Source: Actinacidiphila yeochonensis CN732 (lineage in GTDB: Bacteria; Actinomycetota; Actinomycetes; Streptomycetales; Streptomycetaceae). Taken from it: a stretch of 64,000 nucleotides of DNA. Below are positions 43,941 to 53,589 of the stretch, in pieces (the first letter of the stretch is position 1; every line of letters starts with the position of its first letter). Location of the stretch: assembly GCF_000745345.1 (NCBI RefSeq), contig NZ_JQNR01000005.1:186001-250000 (forward strand), read 5' to 3'. The notes beneath the pieces are model-generated. The model was given only the letters and a program-made list of their open reading frames with translations. It did no database searches and had not been told where the DNA came from. The translations under genes were made by a program, and so were the position numbers.

Positions 43941-44600
43941 ATGGTCCGCACCATCCTGGGCGGAGTACTCGCCCTCGCCGGAGCGGCGGCCGCCGTCCGG
44001 AGTCCCTTCCGTGTCTGGTACGACGGCCGTCACGGCACCGACGTCCGGGTCGATGATCTCTTCACCGGCGTCGGCGTCACGCCGCACGACGCGGCGCCGC
44101 TCGGCTCCCTCCTCCTTCCCCTCGGCTTCGCCGCCCTGCTCACCCTTTTGGGCGTACTGATGCTGTCCTCGGCGGTGATCGGCCTCGCCGGGGTGCTGGT
44201 AGGCGGCGTCACCGTGCTGTGGGCCGTCCGCCAGGAGCAGGCCTCGGGCTCGCTGGTGCCGGCAGGTCTTGGCAGCGGCACCGCGTGGGCGCTGAGCGCG
44301 GCCGTGCTGCTCCTGGCGGGCGCGGCGGTACTGCGCGGCGCCGCCAGACGCATGGACGAGGCGGGCCGGGTGTCCTCGGCGCCGTCCCCCGTGCCGAGCA
44401 GGGCCGCGGAGCGCGAGCCGGACCGGCACCCCCTGCTGCCTGAGGCGATCCGCGCCCCCGGGACACCAGGGCCGGTGCCCGGAACACCGGAGCCTGACGG
44501 GCTCGCGGGAATGGCCGGACACGGCACGGCGCGGCACCTGGCGGCTGGTCCGCCGGCGGAGCCGGACCTTCCGCCCTCCGGGGCTCCGCGGCGTTGGTGA
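43941..44600 (+). CDS. Small integral membrane protein between afsS and afsK
   Basis: Encodes 219 residues from MVRTILGGVLALAGAAAAV. It has four hydrophobic segments: residues about 4-20, 54-74 (LLLPLGFAALLTLLGVLML), 78-96 and 118-135, plus an external loop after TM1 (RSPFRVWYDGRHGTDVRVDDLF). The C-terminal ~80 residues are Pro/Ala-rich and cytoplasmic or disordered. A GTG at 43914 would add nine residues. It occupies the same position as an uncharacterised gene between afsS and afsK in S. coelicolor. It is convergent with afsK, 29 bp apart. Function unknown. Confidence 0.8.
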   Translation: MVRTILGGVLALAGAAAAVRSPFRVWYDGRHGTDVRVDDLFTGVGVTPHDAAPLGSLLLPLGFAALLTLLGVLMLSSAVIGLAGVLVGGVTVLWAVRQEQASGSLVPAGLGSGTAWALSAAVLLLAGAAVLRGAARRMDEAGRVSSAPSPVPSRAAEREPDRHPLLPEAIRAPGTPGPVPGTPEPDGLAGMAGHGTARHLAAGPPAEPDLPPSGAPRRW

Positions 44601-44629
44601 GCCCGACGCGGCCGGGCGGCCAGGCGGGG

Positions 44630-47113
44630 TCATGCCCGCCGGGCCGTCGCCCCCGTACCCTGTGCGGCGTCCAGCGCGTACACGCAGCGGTCCTTCGAAC
44701 AGGCGTAGACGACGCTGTCCGCGACGACCGGCGACCCGGTGATCTCACCGCCGGTCTCCAGCCGCCAGCGCAGCTGACCGTCCTGGGCGTCGACGGTGTA
44801 GAGGCAGTGGTCCTCGGAGCCGAAGTGGACCCGGCCGTCGGCGATCGCGGGCGAGCCGACGATCCCGCCCTGGGCGGCGAACCGCCAGCGCGGCTGCCCG
44901 CTGGCCGCGTCCAGGGTGTACAGGGCGCTGCCCGCGCCCAGGTGGACGCCGCCACCCGCCACCGCCACCGGTTCGACGGACTGCCTGGGCTCGGTGGCCA
45001 CCCGCCACCGTTCGCGCCCGTCGGCGGCGTCGAGGGCGTAGACGGTGCCGAGGTGGTCGACGACGTAGAGGCCGCCGCCCGCGGCCGGCGGGCCGGGCGC
45101 GTGGGAGGGCGGCGCGAACATCACGGCGGGCGCTTCGAAGCCCCACCGCGCTGCGCCGGTGCGGACGTCCAGGGCGAGCACCCGGGTGCCGGCGGTCAGG
45201 TAGGCGGTACCGGCGGCGAGGAGCGGCCGGGTCACCACCGAACCCGCGGAGCCGGGCTCGCCCACCGGGTAGGTCCACAGGTCGCGACCGGCGGTGTCGA
45301 CCGCGTGCAGCAGGCCGCCGCCCTGGTAGAAGACCACGCCGTCGGCCAGGTAGGGCCCGGACTGCGGCGACTCGAACTCCGTCTGGGCGCCGCCGCGCTC
45401 CCACAGCAGCCTGCCGCCGGCCGCGTCCCACAGCTGGACGCCGCCGCCGCGGGTGCCGGTGACGACGCGGCCGCCCTCGGCCTGCACCGCGTAGACCCAC
45501 CCGTCGACGGCGGCGCGCCAGCGCTCGGTACCGCCGGCGGCGTCGAGCGCGAACAGGTTGGGGCCGTCGGAGGCGTGGATGCGGCCGTCGACCACCGCCA
45601 TCGTCCAGGCCACGTCGCGGGACTTGAACTGGCGGCGGCCGCTGGCGACGTCGAGCGCGTGTACCTCGAAGGAGGTGACGTACAGCGACCCGTCCTTGAC
45701 GACGGGGGGACCCCAGACGTCGTTGGACATCCGGAAGCGCCAGGGCCGCCACTCCCCCGGCGGCACCGGCGCCCGGGAAGACGTCTGAGGGGATGCGGGG
45801 GATGTCTGGGGGGACGTCTGGGGTGACATCTGGGCTGACATCTGGGGCTGGACGGGAACGGGGTGCGGCGTGGCCTGGGGGGCGCGGTGCGCACCGCCGC
45901 GCTGTCGCACCCATCCGGTGCCGGACGGCGGTACGGCGGCGTTGCGGCGCCCGGCGACCTCGCGGACCCGTACGCCGGGGCCGATGGGCGCGGACCCGGC
46001 GAGGCTGACCGGAGCGGCGGACTCGGCCGGCGTTCCGGCCGCGGACGGCTGGGGCACAGCGGCCGGCTGGACAACCGCGGCCTGCTGAACGCCTTCGGCC
46101 CGCTCGGCGACCTCGGCCCGCTGCGGCGACGGCGGTGGCGGGGTGCTCGGCGGGGCCGGCACCTGGGGCCCGGTGGCCCGGGCCGTACCGCGGGCGCGGG
46201 CCGCCGGCGCCGCGGTGCGGCCGCGGTGCCGCTCCTCGATCAGGGCGACGGCGCTGGGCGGCAGCCAGGCGGAGGCGGTGCCGGTGTCGTCCCCACCGGT
46301 GGAGAACAGGTGCGGGGCGAGCTGGGTCTGGAGCTCGGCCGGGGTGGGCCGCTGAAGGGGGTCCATGCGCATGCACCCCTCGATGAGCGGGCGCAGTTCC
46401 TCGGGCAGTCCGGCCAGGTCGGGACCCTCGCGCAGCAGCATGAACACCGTGTCGACGGGGCTCGCTCCGTGGTAGGGCGCGTGTCCGGTCGCCGCGAAGA
46501 CCAGGGTGGAGCCGAGGGAGAAGACGTCGCTGGCACCGCGGACGCTGCGCGAGTCCCGGGCCTGCTCGGGCGACATGTAGGCGGGGGTGCCGACGGCTAC
46601 GTTGGTCATCGTGAGCCGGGTGTTGGACACCCCGGAGGCGATGCCGAAGTCGATCACCCGGGGACCGTCCTCGACGACGAGCACGTTGGACGGCTTCATG
46701 TCGCGGTGGACCAGGCCGGCGGCGTGGATCGACTGCAGGGCCTCGGCGATACCGGCGGCCAGCCACCGCACGGCCTGCGCGGGCAGCGGCCCGCACTCGT
46801 TGACGATCTCCTCCAGGGAGGGTGCGGGGACGTAGGCGGTGGCGAGCCAGGGCACGGCGGCGCGCGGGTCGGCGTCCACGACGGCGGCGGTGTAGAAGCC
46901 GGACACGGCCCGCGCCGCCTCGACCTCGCGGGTGAAGCGGACCCGGAAGAGCTGGTCCTCGGCGAGTTCGGCCCGGACGGTCTTGATGGCCACTCTTCGG
47001 CCGGAGGCCGAACGGGCCAGGTAGACGAGGCCCATGCCGCCTGCCCCGAGACGTCCCAGCACCTCGAACGGACCGATCCGCCTCGGATCGCGCTGCGTCA
47101 GCGGCTCCACCAC
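44630..47113 (-). CDS. afsK: AfsK-type Ser/Thr protein kinase with PQQ beta-propeller
   Basis: Encodes 827 residues from GTG. The kinase domain is at ~15-275: GAGGMG at 23-28, Lys44 in [13 protein letters not shown] with Asp138, DFG at 155-157, YMSPEQ. A Pro/Ala-rich linker follows, with [16 protein letters not shown] repeats near 430-450. From about 450 to the end lie PQQ-type blades ([50 protein letters not shown]). Like S. coelicolor AfsK it has no obvious membrane helix and probably associates loosely with the membrane. AfsK phosphorylates AfsR and also polar growth protein DivIVA. Together with afsR and afsS at 40-43.4 kb it completes the locus. Confidence 0.92.
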   Translation of the reverse strand: MVEPLTQRDPRRIGPFEVLGRLGAGGMGLVYLARSASGRRVAIKTVRAELAEDQLFRVRFTREVEAARAVSGFYTAAVVDADPRAAVPWLATAYVPAPSLEEIVNECGPLPAQAVRWLAAGIAEALQSIHAAGLVHRDMKPSNVLVVEDGPRVIDFGIASGVSNTRLTMTNVAVGTPAYMSPEQARDSRSVRGASDVFSLGSTLVFAATGHAPYHGASPVDTVFMLLREGPDLAGLPEELRPLIEGCMRMDPLQRPTPAELQTQLAPHLFSTGGDDTGTASAWLPPSAVALIEERHRGRTAAPAARARGTARATGPQVPAPPSTPPPPSPQRAEVAERAEGVQQAAVVQPAAVPQPSAAGTPAESAAPVSLAGSAPIGPGVRVREVAGRRNAAVPPSGTGWVRQRGGAHRAPQATPHPVPVQPQMSAQMSPQTSPQTSPASPQTSSRAPVPPGEWRPWRFRMSNDVWGPPVVKDGSLYVTSFEVHALDVASGRRQFKSRDVAWTMAVVDGRIHASDGPNLFALDAAGGTERWRAAVDGWVYAVQAEGGRVVTGTRGGGVQLWDAAGGRLLWERGGAQTEFESPQSGPYLADGVVFYQGGGLLHAVDTAGRDLWTYPVGEPGSAGSVVTRPLLAAGTAYLTAGTRVLALDVRTGAARWGFEAPAVMFAPPSHAPGPPAAGGGLYVVDHLGTVYALDAADGRERWRVATEPRQSVEPVAVAGGGVHLGAGSALYTLDAASGQPRWRFAAQGGIVGSPAIADGRVHFGSEDHCLYTVDAQDGQLRWRLETGGEITGSPVVADSVVYACSKDRCVYALDAAQGTGATARRA

Positions 47114-47596
47114 TGCCCTGCCACCTCCCCGTGCCCGCGCTGTCCGCGGCCGTTCCCCGTGCGCTGCGGCCCCCTGCGGCCCTTCGCTGGCTCCGGTGCC
47201 AGGGTACGGGCCGATTCTTCCTGGGAAGAGGGCCGGTTGCGAACCCGGGGGCGCGGCGACACGCCCGTGGAGCGAACTCGTTATCATCCCCTTCTTCCGC
47301 GCCGTGACGGCGGCGGCGCGCCGTTACGCGGCCCGTGGGAACAGACGCGCGACCCGTCGGCACCGCGAAGCGGGCGCCTGGGCCGTCGCCGACCCGGCAT
47401 GCGGCGCGCGAAGCACCTCGTTCCGCCGGTCGGACATCACCGTATGCGAAGGGCCGCATCACACCACGGAGTGACATTCGAACAGATGGTCAATTCCTGT
47501 GGCGTCACGGATCGGGTGGCAAATGTAGACAAACACGGCCCCCGAGGGAGGGCGCGGCTGGGGCCAGTGGGGCAGAAGAAACCCCCGTTGAACAGG
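47114..47596. other. Divergent promoter region of afsK and the TetR gene
   Basis: About 480 bp with no supportable gene. The part from 47450 to 47600 is clearly AT-richer than average, consistent with promoters. GGGGAGG lies upstream of the afsK start codon. The operator-like repeats that follow are listed separately. Confidence 0.4.
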
Positions 47597-47631
47597 TCGT
47601 TCGTCAAACGGAACGAGGGGTTCCCCGTTTG
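47597..47631. promoter_or_regulatory. Overlapping inverted repeats, probable TetR autoregulatory operator
   Basis: CAAACGG-N13-CCGTTTG (47605-47631) overlaps TCGTTC-N8-GAACGA (47597-47616), 46-81 bp before the TetR start. Arms and spacing suit a TetR-type dimer. Binding here would cover the TetR promoter. Autoregulation is the usual pattern for this family. Confidence 0.5.
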
Positions 47632-47677
47632 CACGCCGCCAAATCGCGCGCTGATCACCCAAAGGTAAACTGACGGC

Positions 47678-48325
47678 ATGACAGGACAAGTTCGTACCGT
47701 CGACGGCCGTGTGGCAGGCCGCCGCGGGCAGGCGACGCGGCAGAAGCTGCTCGACTGCCTCGGCGAGATGCTCAGCACGTCGCCGTACCGGGACGTCAAG
47801 GTTATTGACGTCGCCCGGATGGCGGGCACCTCCCCCGCAACGTTCTACCAGTACTTCCCCGACGTCGAGGGCGCCGTCCTGGAGCTCGCCGACGAGATCG
47901 CCAAGGAGGGGGCGAGCCTGAACGAGTTGGTCGCGGGCCGCTCCTGGGTCGGCAAGTCCGGCGTGCAGGCCGCGGACGAACTCGTCGACGGCTTCTTCTC
48001 GTTCTGGCGCCGGAACGACGCCATCCTGCGGGTCATCGACCTCGGGGCGGCCGAAGGGGACAAACGCTTCAACCGAATCCGCACCCGGGTGCTGAGTTCG
48101 GTCTCCGGCTCCCTGGCCGAGTCCATCAAGGACCTCCAGAGCAAGGGCAAGGTCGACAAGCAGGTCAGCGCGCCGGCGGTGGCCGGGTCGCTGGTGGCGA
48201 TGCTCGCCGCCGTCGCCGCCCACCAGAAAGGTTTCACCGGCACGGGCGTCAAGCAGTCCGAGCTGAAGCCGAACCTGGCCCTGCTGGTCCACCTCGGCGT
48301 GACGGGCCGCAAGCCGCCCAAGTAG
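47678..48325 (+). CDS. TetR family regulator downstream of afsK
   Basis: Encodes 215 residues from [26 protein letters not shown]. The HTH is at about 20-66 (LLDCLGEMLSTSPYRDVKVIDVARMAGTSPATFYQYFPDVEGAVLELADE). The ligand domain has FFSFWRRNDAILRVIDLGAAEGDKRF and ends KPNLALLVHLGVTGRKPPK. The ribosome binding site is weak. A TetR gene holds this position next to afsK in S. coelicolor as I recall. Its targets are unknown; the divergent intergenic region suggests it could also influence afsK. Confidence 0.9.
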   Translation: MTGQVRTVDGRVAGRRGQATRQKLLDCLGEMLSTSPYRDVKVIDVARMAGTSPATFYQYFPDVEGAVLELADEIAKEGASLNELVAGRSWVGKSGVQAADELVDGFFSFWRRNDAILRVIDLGAAEGDKRFNRIRTRVLSSVSGSLAESIKDLQSKGKVDKQVSAPAVAGSLVAMLAAVAAHQKGFTGTGVKQSELKPNLALLVHLGVTGRKPPK

Positions 48326-49092
48326 TCCGCGTGGTCCGCCCGCCGCCCCGTGCGCGGTCGGCCGTTCCACGCACGGCGGCGCGCCCTGCGACGGACCGCG
48401 AGCAGCCGTGCTCCGGGGCCGCCCCGCGCGCCCGCTTCACCTCAGCGTGTCCTGCCAGAACAGCAGCACTTCGCCCCGCTGCGGGCGCCCACGGTCTCGG
48501 GGGAGGCCGCGGGCGTCCGCGCCACCACGCCCGGGCCCCTCGACGGCCCGCTTCGGCGCCCACCGGACGCCCCGCCTCCGCGCGCCCGCCCGGTGCTCCT
48601 CACGCCGCGCGCCCGCCCGGTGCTCCCCATGCCGCGCGCCCGCCCGGTGCTCCCCATGCCGCGCGCCCGCCCCTGGTCCCTCCTCCCGCCTGCCGGGCTT
48701 CCTCCCAGGCGGACCTTCCGTCCGCCCGCGCGCCCCAATCGTGCGACCGCGCGCCCGCCCGAAGGCTGTCCGCGAACGTCCACGCCCCCGCGTGCACCAG
48801 CGCGTACCGGCTGCCGCACCCGCCGCCCGTGGACACCATGGCGACGGGCACTACGCTCGCAGGCGCAAAGGGTTACCGCCCGACACCACACGGCACGCCG
48901 CACCTTCGCGCCTGCCGTTCCGCCGCACCGCCTCCGCCTCCGCTTCAGCTCCGGCTCGGCCCAGTCGCGGTTCCGCGCCGCCGTCTCGATCCCTCTGACC
49001 GCCCGCGCGGCCGCCCAGAGCCGCCTCCAGCCGCCTCTCCACACCGCGCCCGAACCCGGCACCGACCGGCTCAGGTCCCAGGAGTCCCCCGC
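48326..49092. other. About 770 bp GC-extreme region without a gene
   Basis: Pro/Ala/Arg-rich open frames occur in several phases at once, a sign of very high GC rather than coding. It contains a 27-bp tandem repeat. The monooxygenase frame stays open into this region but was cut at the ATG with a ribosome binding site. Confidence 0.45.
48579..48675 (+). repeat. 27-bp tandem repeat, about 3.5 copies
   Basis: Unit CGCGCGCCCGCCCGGTGCTC plus CCCATGC. Copies at 48579-48605 (two mismatches), 48606-48632 and 48633-48659 (perfect), and a partial copy to 48675. The length is a multiple of three, so frames stay open through it, but nothing else suggests translation. Confidence 0.85.
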
Positions 49093-50289
49093 ATGGCAAA
49101 CCCCACCAACGTCGCCCCGAGAGGGGCGATATCCGCCGCCGCACCCGACGCGCTCGTCATCGGAGCCGGACCCGGCGGGCTGGCCGCGGCGGCGGCGCTG
49201 CGCCACTACGGACTGCGTCCGCTGGTGCTGGAACGCGCCCAGCGGCTCGGGGCGTCCTGGCACGGCCACTACGACCGGCTGCACCTCCACACCACACGCC
49301 GGCTTTCGGCCCTGCCCGGGCTGCCGATCCCCCGCCGGTTCGGGCGCTGGGTGTCCCGCGACGACGTGGTCCGCTACCTGGAGCTCTACGCAGACCACCA
49401 CGCTCTCGACATCGCCACAGGCATCGAGGTCGAACGTGTGGAGCGGGCCGCGGGCACGGACTCGGACTCGGCGGCGGGTGCCGGCTGGTCTCTGCCGGCG
49501 ACGGGCGGCAGGGTCCTCACCGCCCCGGTGGTCGTGGTGGCGACCGGCCACAACCACACTCCGCACATACCCGCGTGGAACGGCGTGGACACGTTCACCG
49601 GGGATCTTCTCCACGCTTCCGCCTACCGCAACGCGACCCCCTACCGCGGGAAGGACGTGCTGATCGCGGGGGCGGGAAACACCGGCGCGGAGATCGCGGT
49701 GGATCTGGCGGAGGGCGGCGCGGCGCGGGTACGGCTGGCGGTGCGCACCCCGCCGCACATCCTGCGCCGTTCCACGGCGGGCTGGCCGGCCCAGGCCAGT
49801 GGCATCCTGTGCCGGCGGCTGCCGGTGGGGGTGGTGGACCGCGTCGCGACCCGCGTCGAACGGCTCTCCGTCCCCGACCTGGCCGCCTACGGCCTGCCGC
49901 GGCCGGCCGACGGGCTGTACTCGCGGGTCAGGCAGGGCGCGATCCCCGTCCAGGACGTGGGGCTGATCGCCGCGGTGCGAGCCCGGAAGGTCGAGCCGGT
50001 CGCCGCGGTCGCGGAGTTCGAAGGCGGCACGGTACGGCTGGCCGACGGCGCCGAGACGGCGCCGGAGGTGGTGGTGGCGGCCACCGGTTACCGGCGCGGC
50101 CTCGAACCGCTGGTGGGGCACCTGGGGGTGCTGGACGAGCGCGGCCGGCCGGTCGTCCACGGGCGCCGCACACCACCCGGAGCACCCGGGCTCTACTTCA
50201 CCGGCTTCACCAACCCCATTAGCGGGATGTTCCGTGAGATGGCGATCGACGCGCGGCGCATCGCACGGGCCGTGGCCCGAGGCCGCTGA
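49093..50289 (+). CDS. Flavin-containing monooxygenase (NAD(P)-binding, YUCCA-like)
   Basis: Encodes 398 residues from MANPTNVAPRG, with AGGAG about eight bases upstream. FAD-binding GxGxxG is ALVIGAGPGGLAAAAALRHYG (about 17-37). The FMO-type region LGASWHGHYDRLHLHTTRRLSALPGLPIP follows, then VVVATGHNHTPHIPAW and the NADPH-binding VLIAGAGNTGAEIAVDLAEGG (about 195). ATGYRRGLEPL and LYFTGFTNPISGMFREMAIDARRIA close the fold. Such enzymes oxygenate nucleophilic N or S centres or ketones; the substrate is unknown. It is convergent with the MFS gene, with a 31 bp gap. Confidence 0.9.
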   Translation: MANPTNVAPRGAISAAAPDALVIGAGPGGLAAAAALRHYGLRPLVLERAQRLGASWHGHYDRLHLHTTRRLSALPGLPIPRRFGRWVSRDDVVRYLELYADHHALDIATGIEVERVERAAGTDSDSAAGAGWSLPATGGRVLTAPVVVVATGHNHTPHIPAWNGVDTFTGDLLHASAYRNATPYRGKDVLIAGAGNTGAEIAVDLAEGGAARVRLAVRTPPHILRRSTAGWPAQASGILCRRLPVGVVDRVATRVERLSVPDLAAYGLPRPADGLYSRVRQGAIPVQDVGLIAAVRARKVEPVAAVAEFEGGTVRLADGAETAPEVVVAATGYRRGLEPLVGHLGVLDERGRPVVHGRRTPPGAPGLYFTGFTNPISGMFREMAIDARRIARAVARGR

Positions 50290-50320
50290 CCTGCGCCCGC
50301 CGTGACCGATTGCCCGCGGC

Positions 50321-51667
50321 TCAGTGCGCGAGCGCCGGCCTGGAAGCTCGGGGAGCCGGCCGCCGCCGCACCACCAGGGACATCAGCGCGGCAACGGCGC
50401 ACAGCGCGCCTGAGCTGTACCAGACGACGTCGTACGAGCCGAGCGCGTCCCGGGCCACCCCGCTCAGGTAGGCGACCAGGGCCGCGCCGATCTGGTGGGC
50501 GGCGAGCACCCAGCCGAAGACGATCGCGCTGCCCTCGCCGTAGTGCTCTCGGCACAGGGCGATGGTCGGTGGCACCGTCGCCACCCAGTCGAGGCCGTAG
50601 AAGACGATGAACAGGACCATCGACGGGTGGATGGAGCCGGAGAAGAGCATCGGGAGGAACATCAGCGACAGGCCGCGCAGCCCGTAGTAGACGGCCAGGA
50701 GGCGCCGCGGGGAGATCCTGTCGGTGAACCAGCCGGAGGCCACCGTGCCGGCGATGTCGAAGACGCCGATCACGGCGAGCAGGGACGCGGCTGTGGTCAC
50801 GGGCAGTCCGTGGTCGTGGGCGGCCGGCACGAAGTCCGTCTTGACCAGGCCGTTGGTGGAGGCGCCGCAGATCGCGAAGCTGCAGGCCAGCAGCCAGAAG
50901 GTGCCACCGCGAGCGGCCTGGCCCAGAGCCCGCACCGCCCGCACCGCGGCTCCGGTCACCGGAGCGGGCTTGGGGGTCGGCTCCGTCGCGCCGTAGGCGG
51001 CGAGGCCGAGGTCCGCGGGATGGTCGCGCAGCAGCAGCCACACCAGCGGCACGACGGCGAGCGCCGTGGCCGCCACCGTCACGGCGGCGGGCCGCCAGCC
51101 GTGGTGCTCGGTGATCCACGACAGCAGCGGCAGGAACACCAGTTGGCCCGCGGCACCGCCGGCCGTCAGCATGCCGATGACCAGGCCGCGGTGGGTGACG
51201 AACCAGCGGTTGGCGACGGTGGCGGCGAACGCCAGCGCCATGGACCCGCTGCCCAGGCCGACCAGCACGCCCCAGCACAGCACCAGTTGCCAACTGCGGG
51301 TCATGAACACGGTCAACCCGGCGCCGAGCGAGATGGTCGACAGGGCCACCGCCACGACGACGCGTATGCCGAAGCGGTCCATCAGCGCGGCGGCGAACGG
51401 TGCCGTGAGGCCGTACAGCGCCAGGTTGATCGAGACGGCGAAGCCGATCATCCCGCGCGACCATCCGAACTCGCTGTGCAGCGGGTCGATCAGCAGCCCG
51501 GGCAGCGAGGCGAAGGCGGCCGCACCGACGATCGTCACGAACGTGACGGCCGCGACGGCCCAGGCGCGGTGCGGGCGGTGGAGCCGCCGCGGTCCTTTCG
51601 GCCCGGCGGCCGGGGCGGCGAGCTGGACGGGGACGGGGGCTCCGCCACCGGAGGTTGTCTGCGTCAC
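50321..51667 (-). CDS. MFS transporter (12 helices)
   Basis: Encodes 448 residues from GTG (VTQTTSGGGAP). The first helix is WAVAAVTFVTIVGAAAFASLPGLLIDPLHSEFGWSRGMIGFAVSI, typical of the monocarboxylate/OFA-like branch of the MFS. Further elements are LVGLGSGSMALAFAATVANRWF, HRGLVIGMLTAGGAAGQLVFLPLL and SGWFTDRISPRRLLAVYY. Twelve hydrophobic segments can be counted. No ribosome binding site is visible, so the mRNA may be leaderless or the start may lie elsewhere. It is divergent from a GlxA-type regulator 72 bp away, which probably controls it. Confidence 0.88.
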   Translation of the reverse strand: MTQTTSGGGAPVPVQLAAPAAGPKGPRRLHRPHRAWAVAAVTFVTIVGAAAFASLPGLLIDPLHSEFGWSRGMIGFAVSINLALYGLTAPFAAALMDRFGIRVVVAVALSTISLGAGLTVFMTRSWQLVLCWGVLVGLGSGSMALAFAATVANRWFVTHRGLVIGMLTAGGAAGQLVFLPLLSWITEHHGWRPAAVTVAATALAVVPLVWLLLRDHPADLGLAAYGATEPTPKPAPVTGAAVRAVRALGQAARGGTFWLLACSFAICGASTNGLVKTDFVPAAHDHGLPVTTAASLLAVIGVFDIAGTVASGWFTDRISPRRLLAVYYGLRGLSLMFLPMLFSGSIHPSMVLFIVFYGLDWVATVPPTIALCREHYGEGSAIVFGWVLAAHQIGAALVAYLSGVARDALGSYDVVWYSSGALCAVAALMSLVVRRRPAPRASRPALAH

Positions 51668-51739
51668 GCCGACGAGTCTGCGGGCACCGGGGTCACACGG
51701 ACGAGTGACCCGAGAGCCATGCTGTGCAAGGATCGGGCC

Positions 51740-52786
51740 ATGGCGGCTGCGGGCGACGAAGGTGCTGGAAACGAGCCGGAGCGGGGCGCGAGCGCCGGCG
51801 CCTTCGGTGGCAGTCGGCACAAGGTGGCGGTGCTGGCCCTGGACGGGGTGATTCCGTTCGAACTCGGCATCCCGGCCCGGATCCTCGGCACCGCGCGGCA
51901 CCCGGTGGACGGTTCGGCTCTGTACGAGGTGGTGACGTGCGGCCTGCACGCCGGCCCGGTGCGGACGAACGCCGACTTCCCCATCCTGGCCGGGCACGGA
52001 ATCGAGGTGCTGTCCCAGGCGGACACCGTGGTGGTGCCCGCCTCATACGAACTCGGGCCGGTCTACGCCGAGGGCCGGATCACTCCCGAACTGGCGGCGG
52101 CCTTCTCGGGGATCAGGCCGGGCACCCGGATGGTGTCCATCTGCACGGGCTCCTTCATCCTCGCGGCGGCCGGGCTGCTCGACGGGCGGCCGGCGACCAC
52201 CCACTGGAGCAGCGCCGACCATTTCCAGCGGCTCTTCCCCCGGGTCCGAGTCGATCCTGACGTGCTGTACGTGGACGACGGGGACGTGCTCACCTCGGCC
52301 GGCGTGGCGGCCGGGATCGACCTGTGCCTGCACATCGTGCGCCGCGACTTCGGCGCGGCGGTGGCGAACGCCGTGGCCCGGCGCACGGTGGTTCCGCCCC
52401 ATCGGGACGGCGGCCAGGCGCAGTTCGTACAGCGGCCGCTGCCCGAACCGGGGTCGGCCGGCACCAGCGCGGCCCGGATGTGGGCGCTGGAGCGGCTGGA
52501 GCAACCACTGACGCTGCGGCAACTCGCGGCTCAGGAGGCGGTGAGCGTGCGGACCTTCACCCGGAGGTTCCGCGAGGAGGTCGGCCTCAGCCCCGGGCAA
52601 TGGCTCACCCGGCAGCGGGTGGAGCGGGCGCGCCAGTTGCTGGAGTCCACCGACCTCGGCATCGACCGGATCGCTCGCGACTGCGGTTTCGGCTCCGGCA
52701 CGTCACTGCGGCAGCATCTGCACGCGGCTCTCGGAGTGTCCCCCTCGGCCTACCGCAGAACCTTCCAGAGCGCCCCCGGCCGTTGA
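51740..52786 (+). CDS. GlxA-family AraC-type regulator (DJ-1/PfpI + HTH)
   Basis: Encodes 348 residues. ATG 51740 is preferred since AAGGA lies eight bases upstream; ATG 51719 is an alternative. The N-terminal DJ-1/PfpI-like domain (about 30-195) has VAVLALDGVIPFELGIPARIL and ISICTGSF-type VSICTGSFILAAAGLLDGRPATTHW, with Cys in the nucleophile-elbow position. The C-terminal AraC double HTH (about 245-340) has LTLRQLAAQEAVSVRTFTRRFREEVGLSPGQWL and IDRIARDCGFGSGTSLRQHL. Divergent from the MFS gene, its likely target. Ligand unknown. Confidence 0.9.
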   Translation: MAAAGDEGAGNEPERGASAGAFGGSRHKVAVLALDGVIPFELGIPARILGTARHPVDGSALYEVVTCGLHAGPVRTNADFPILAGHGIEVLSQADTVVVPASYELGPVYAEGRITPELAAAFSGIRPGTRMVSICTGSFILAAAGLLDGRPATTHWSSADHFQRLFPRVRVDPDVLYVDDGDVLTSAGVAAGIDLCLHIVRRDFGAAVANAVARRTVVPPHRDGGQAQFVQRPLPEPGSAGTSAARMWALERLEQPLTLRQLAAQEAVSVRTFTRRFREEVGLSPGQWLTRQRVERARQLLESTDLGIDRIARDCGFGSGTSLRQHLHAALGVSPSAYRRTFQSAPGR

Positions 52787-52810
52787 GCAGCAGGCCCTCG
52801 GCGCACGGGA

Positions 52811-53218
52811 TCAGGTCAGCGCCGCCGCGCGGTCGACTTCGCACCAGATCCGCTTGCCGTGCCCCTCGGGCTGCCAGCCCCAGCGGTCGGCCAGGCCGTC
52901 CACCAGCTCCAGCCCGCGGCCGCCCGTCTCCTCCCGGCCGGCATGGCGCGGCAGCGGCGGCGTGACGCTGTTGTCCGCGACCTCCACTCGGACAGGGGCG
53001 GCCGGAGCGCTCGGGAAGAGCATCCGCAGCACCGCCGGACAGCCGGTGTGCACCACGGCGTTGGTGACCAGCTCGGAGATGAGCAGCAGCAGGGTCTCGG
53101 CCACCGACTCGTCGACCCCTATGCCGGAACCGATCAGCCGGGAGCGGGCCCACCTGCGGGCGCGGCCGACTTCAGCCGGATCTGCCCCGACCTCCATCTG
53201 CATCTGAAGTACCTGCAC
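52811..53218 (-). CDS. HATPase (RsbW/SpoIIAB-like) anti-sigma-type protein
   Basis: Encodes 135 residues from GTG (VQVLQMQMEVGADPAEVGRARRW). It is a single GHKL ATPase domain: N-box LISELVTNAVVHTG (Asn binds Mg-ATP), G1 box VEVADNS, G2 GGRGLELVDGLADRWGW. Streptomyces has dozens of these short serine-kinase-like proteins, which bind sigma factors or phosphorylate STAS antagonists. A STAS-domain gene lies 2.1 kb away (55341-55838), not adjacent, so partnership is only possible. The start may be one of the internal ATGs. Confidence 0.88.
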   Translation of the reverse strand: MQVLQMQMEVGADPAEVGRARRWARSRLIGSGIGVDESVAETLLLLISELVTNAVVHTGCPAVLRMLFPSAPAAPVRVEVADNSVTPPLPRHAGREETGGRGLELVDGLADRWGWQPEGHGKRIWCEVDRAAALT

Positions 53219-53589
53219 TGCTCACACCATCCGAACCGGCGGACTCGGCGCCTTACCCGCACACGCGGTCACCCTGCGTGAGTTCGCATTCCCATAGCAT
53301 TCCCGAACGGCGGCATCCGCACCCGAGCCTCCGGGCACGCTCCGAAGCAGCGGGGTCCGTGCGCCATACCCCGCGACACCTGCCGGCTGACGAGCCAAGC
53401 CCCCTGGTAGAGCGCCACTTCGGGGTGACCGGGCAGCGCCCCGAAGGGGCCAGGAACGTACACGCACCCGATGGAGACTACCCGAGGTCAAGGCCAACTC
53501 GACGGCACGCCAGATCACACCTCGGACACGACGTAAAGCGGACGCTCCGCAATCAACCAGCCACCCATTTTCCGCCTTTCATCTGACTT
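53219..53589. other. About 370 bp intergenic region
   Basis: Between the end of the macro-domain gene and the start of the HATPase gene, both on the minus strand. It should hold the HATPase promoter. Open frames of 60-100 codons occur in both directions, without recognisable domains or start signals. Confidence 0.35.

Noticed and set aside
47678..48325. Second SARP or sigma gene in the afs locus
   Set aside because: The HTH and length are clearly TetR.
48579..48675. CRISPR array
   Set aside because: Repeat units are contiguous with no spacers, and there are no cas genes.
48331..49092. N-terminal extension of the flavin monooxygenase
   Set aside because: The frame is open but the sequence is Ala/Pro/Arg repeats crossing a 27-bp tandem repeat; the ATG at 49093 has a ribosome binding site and begins just before the FAD motif.
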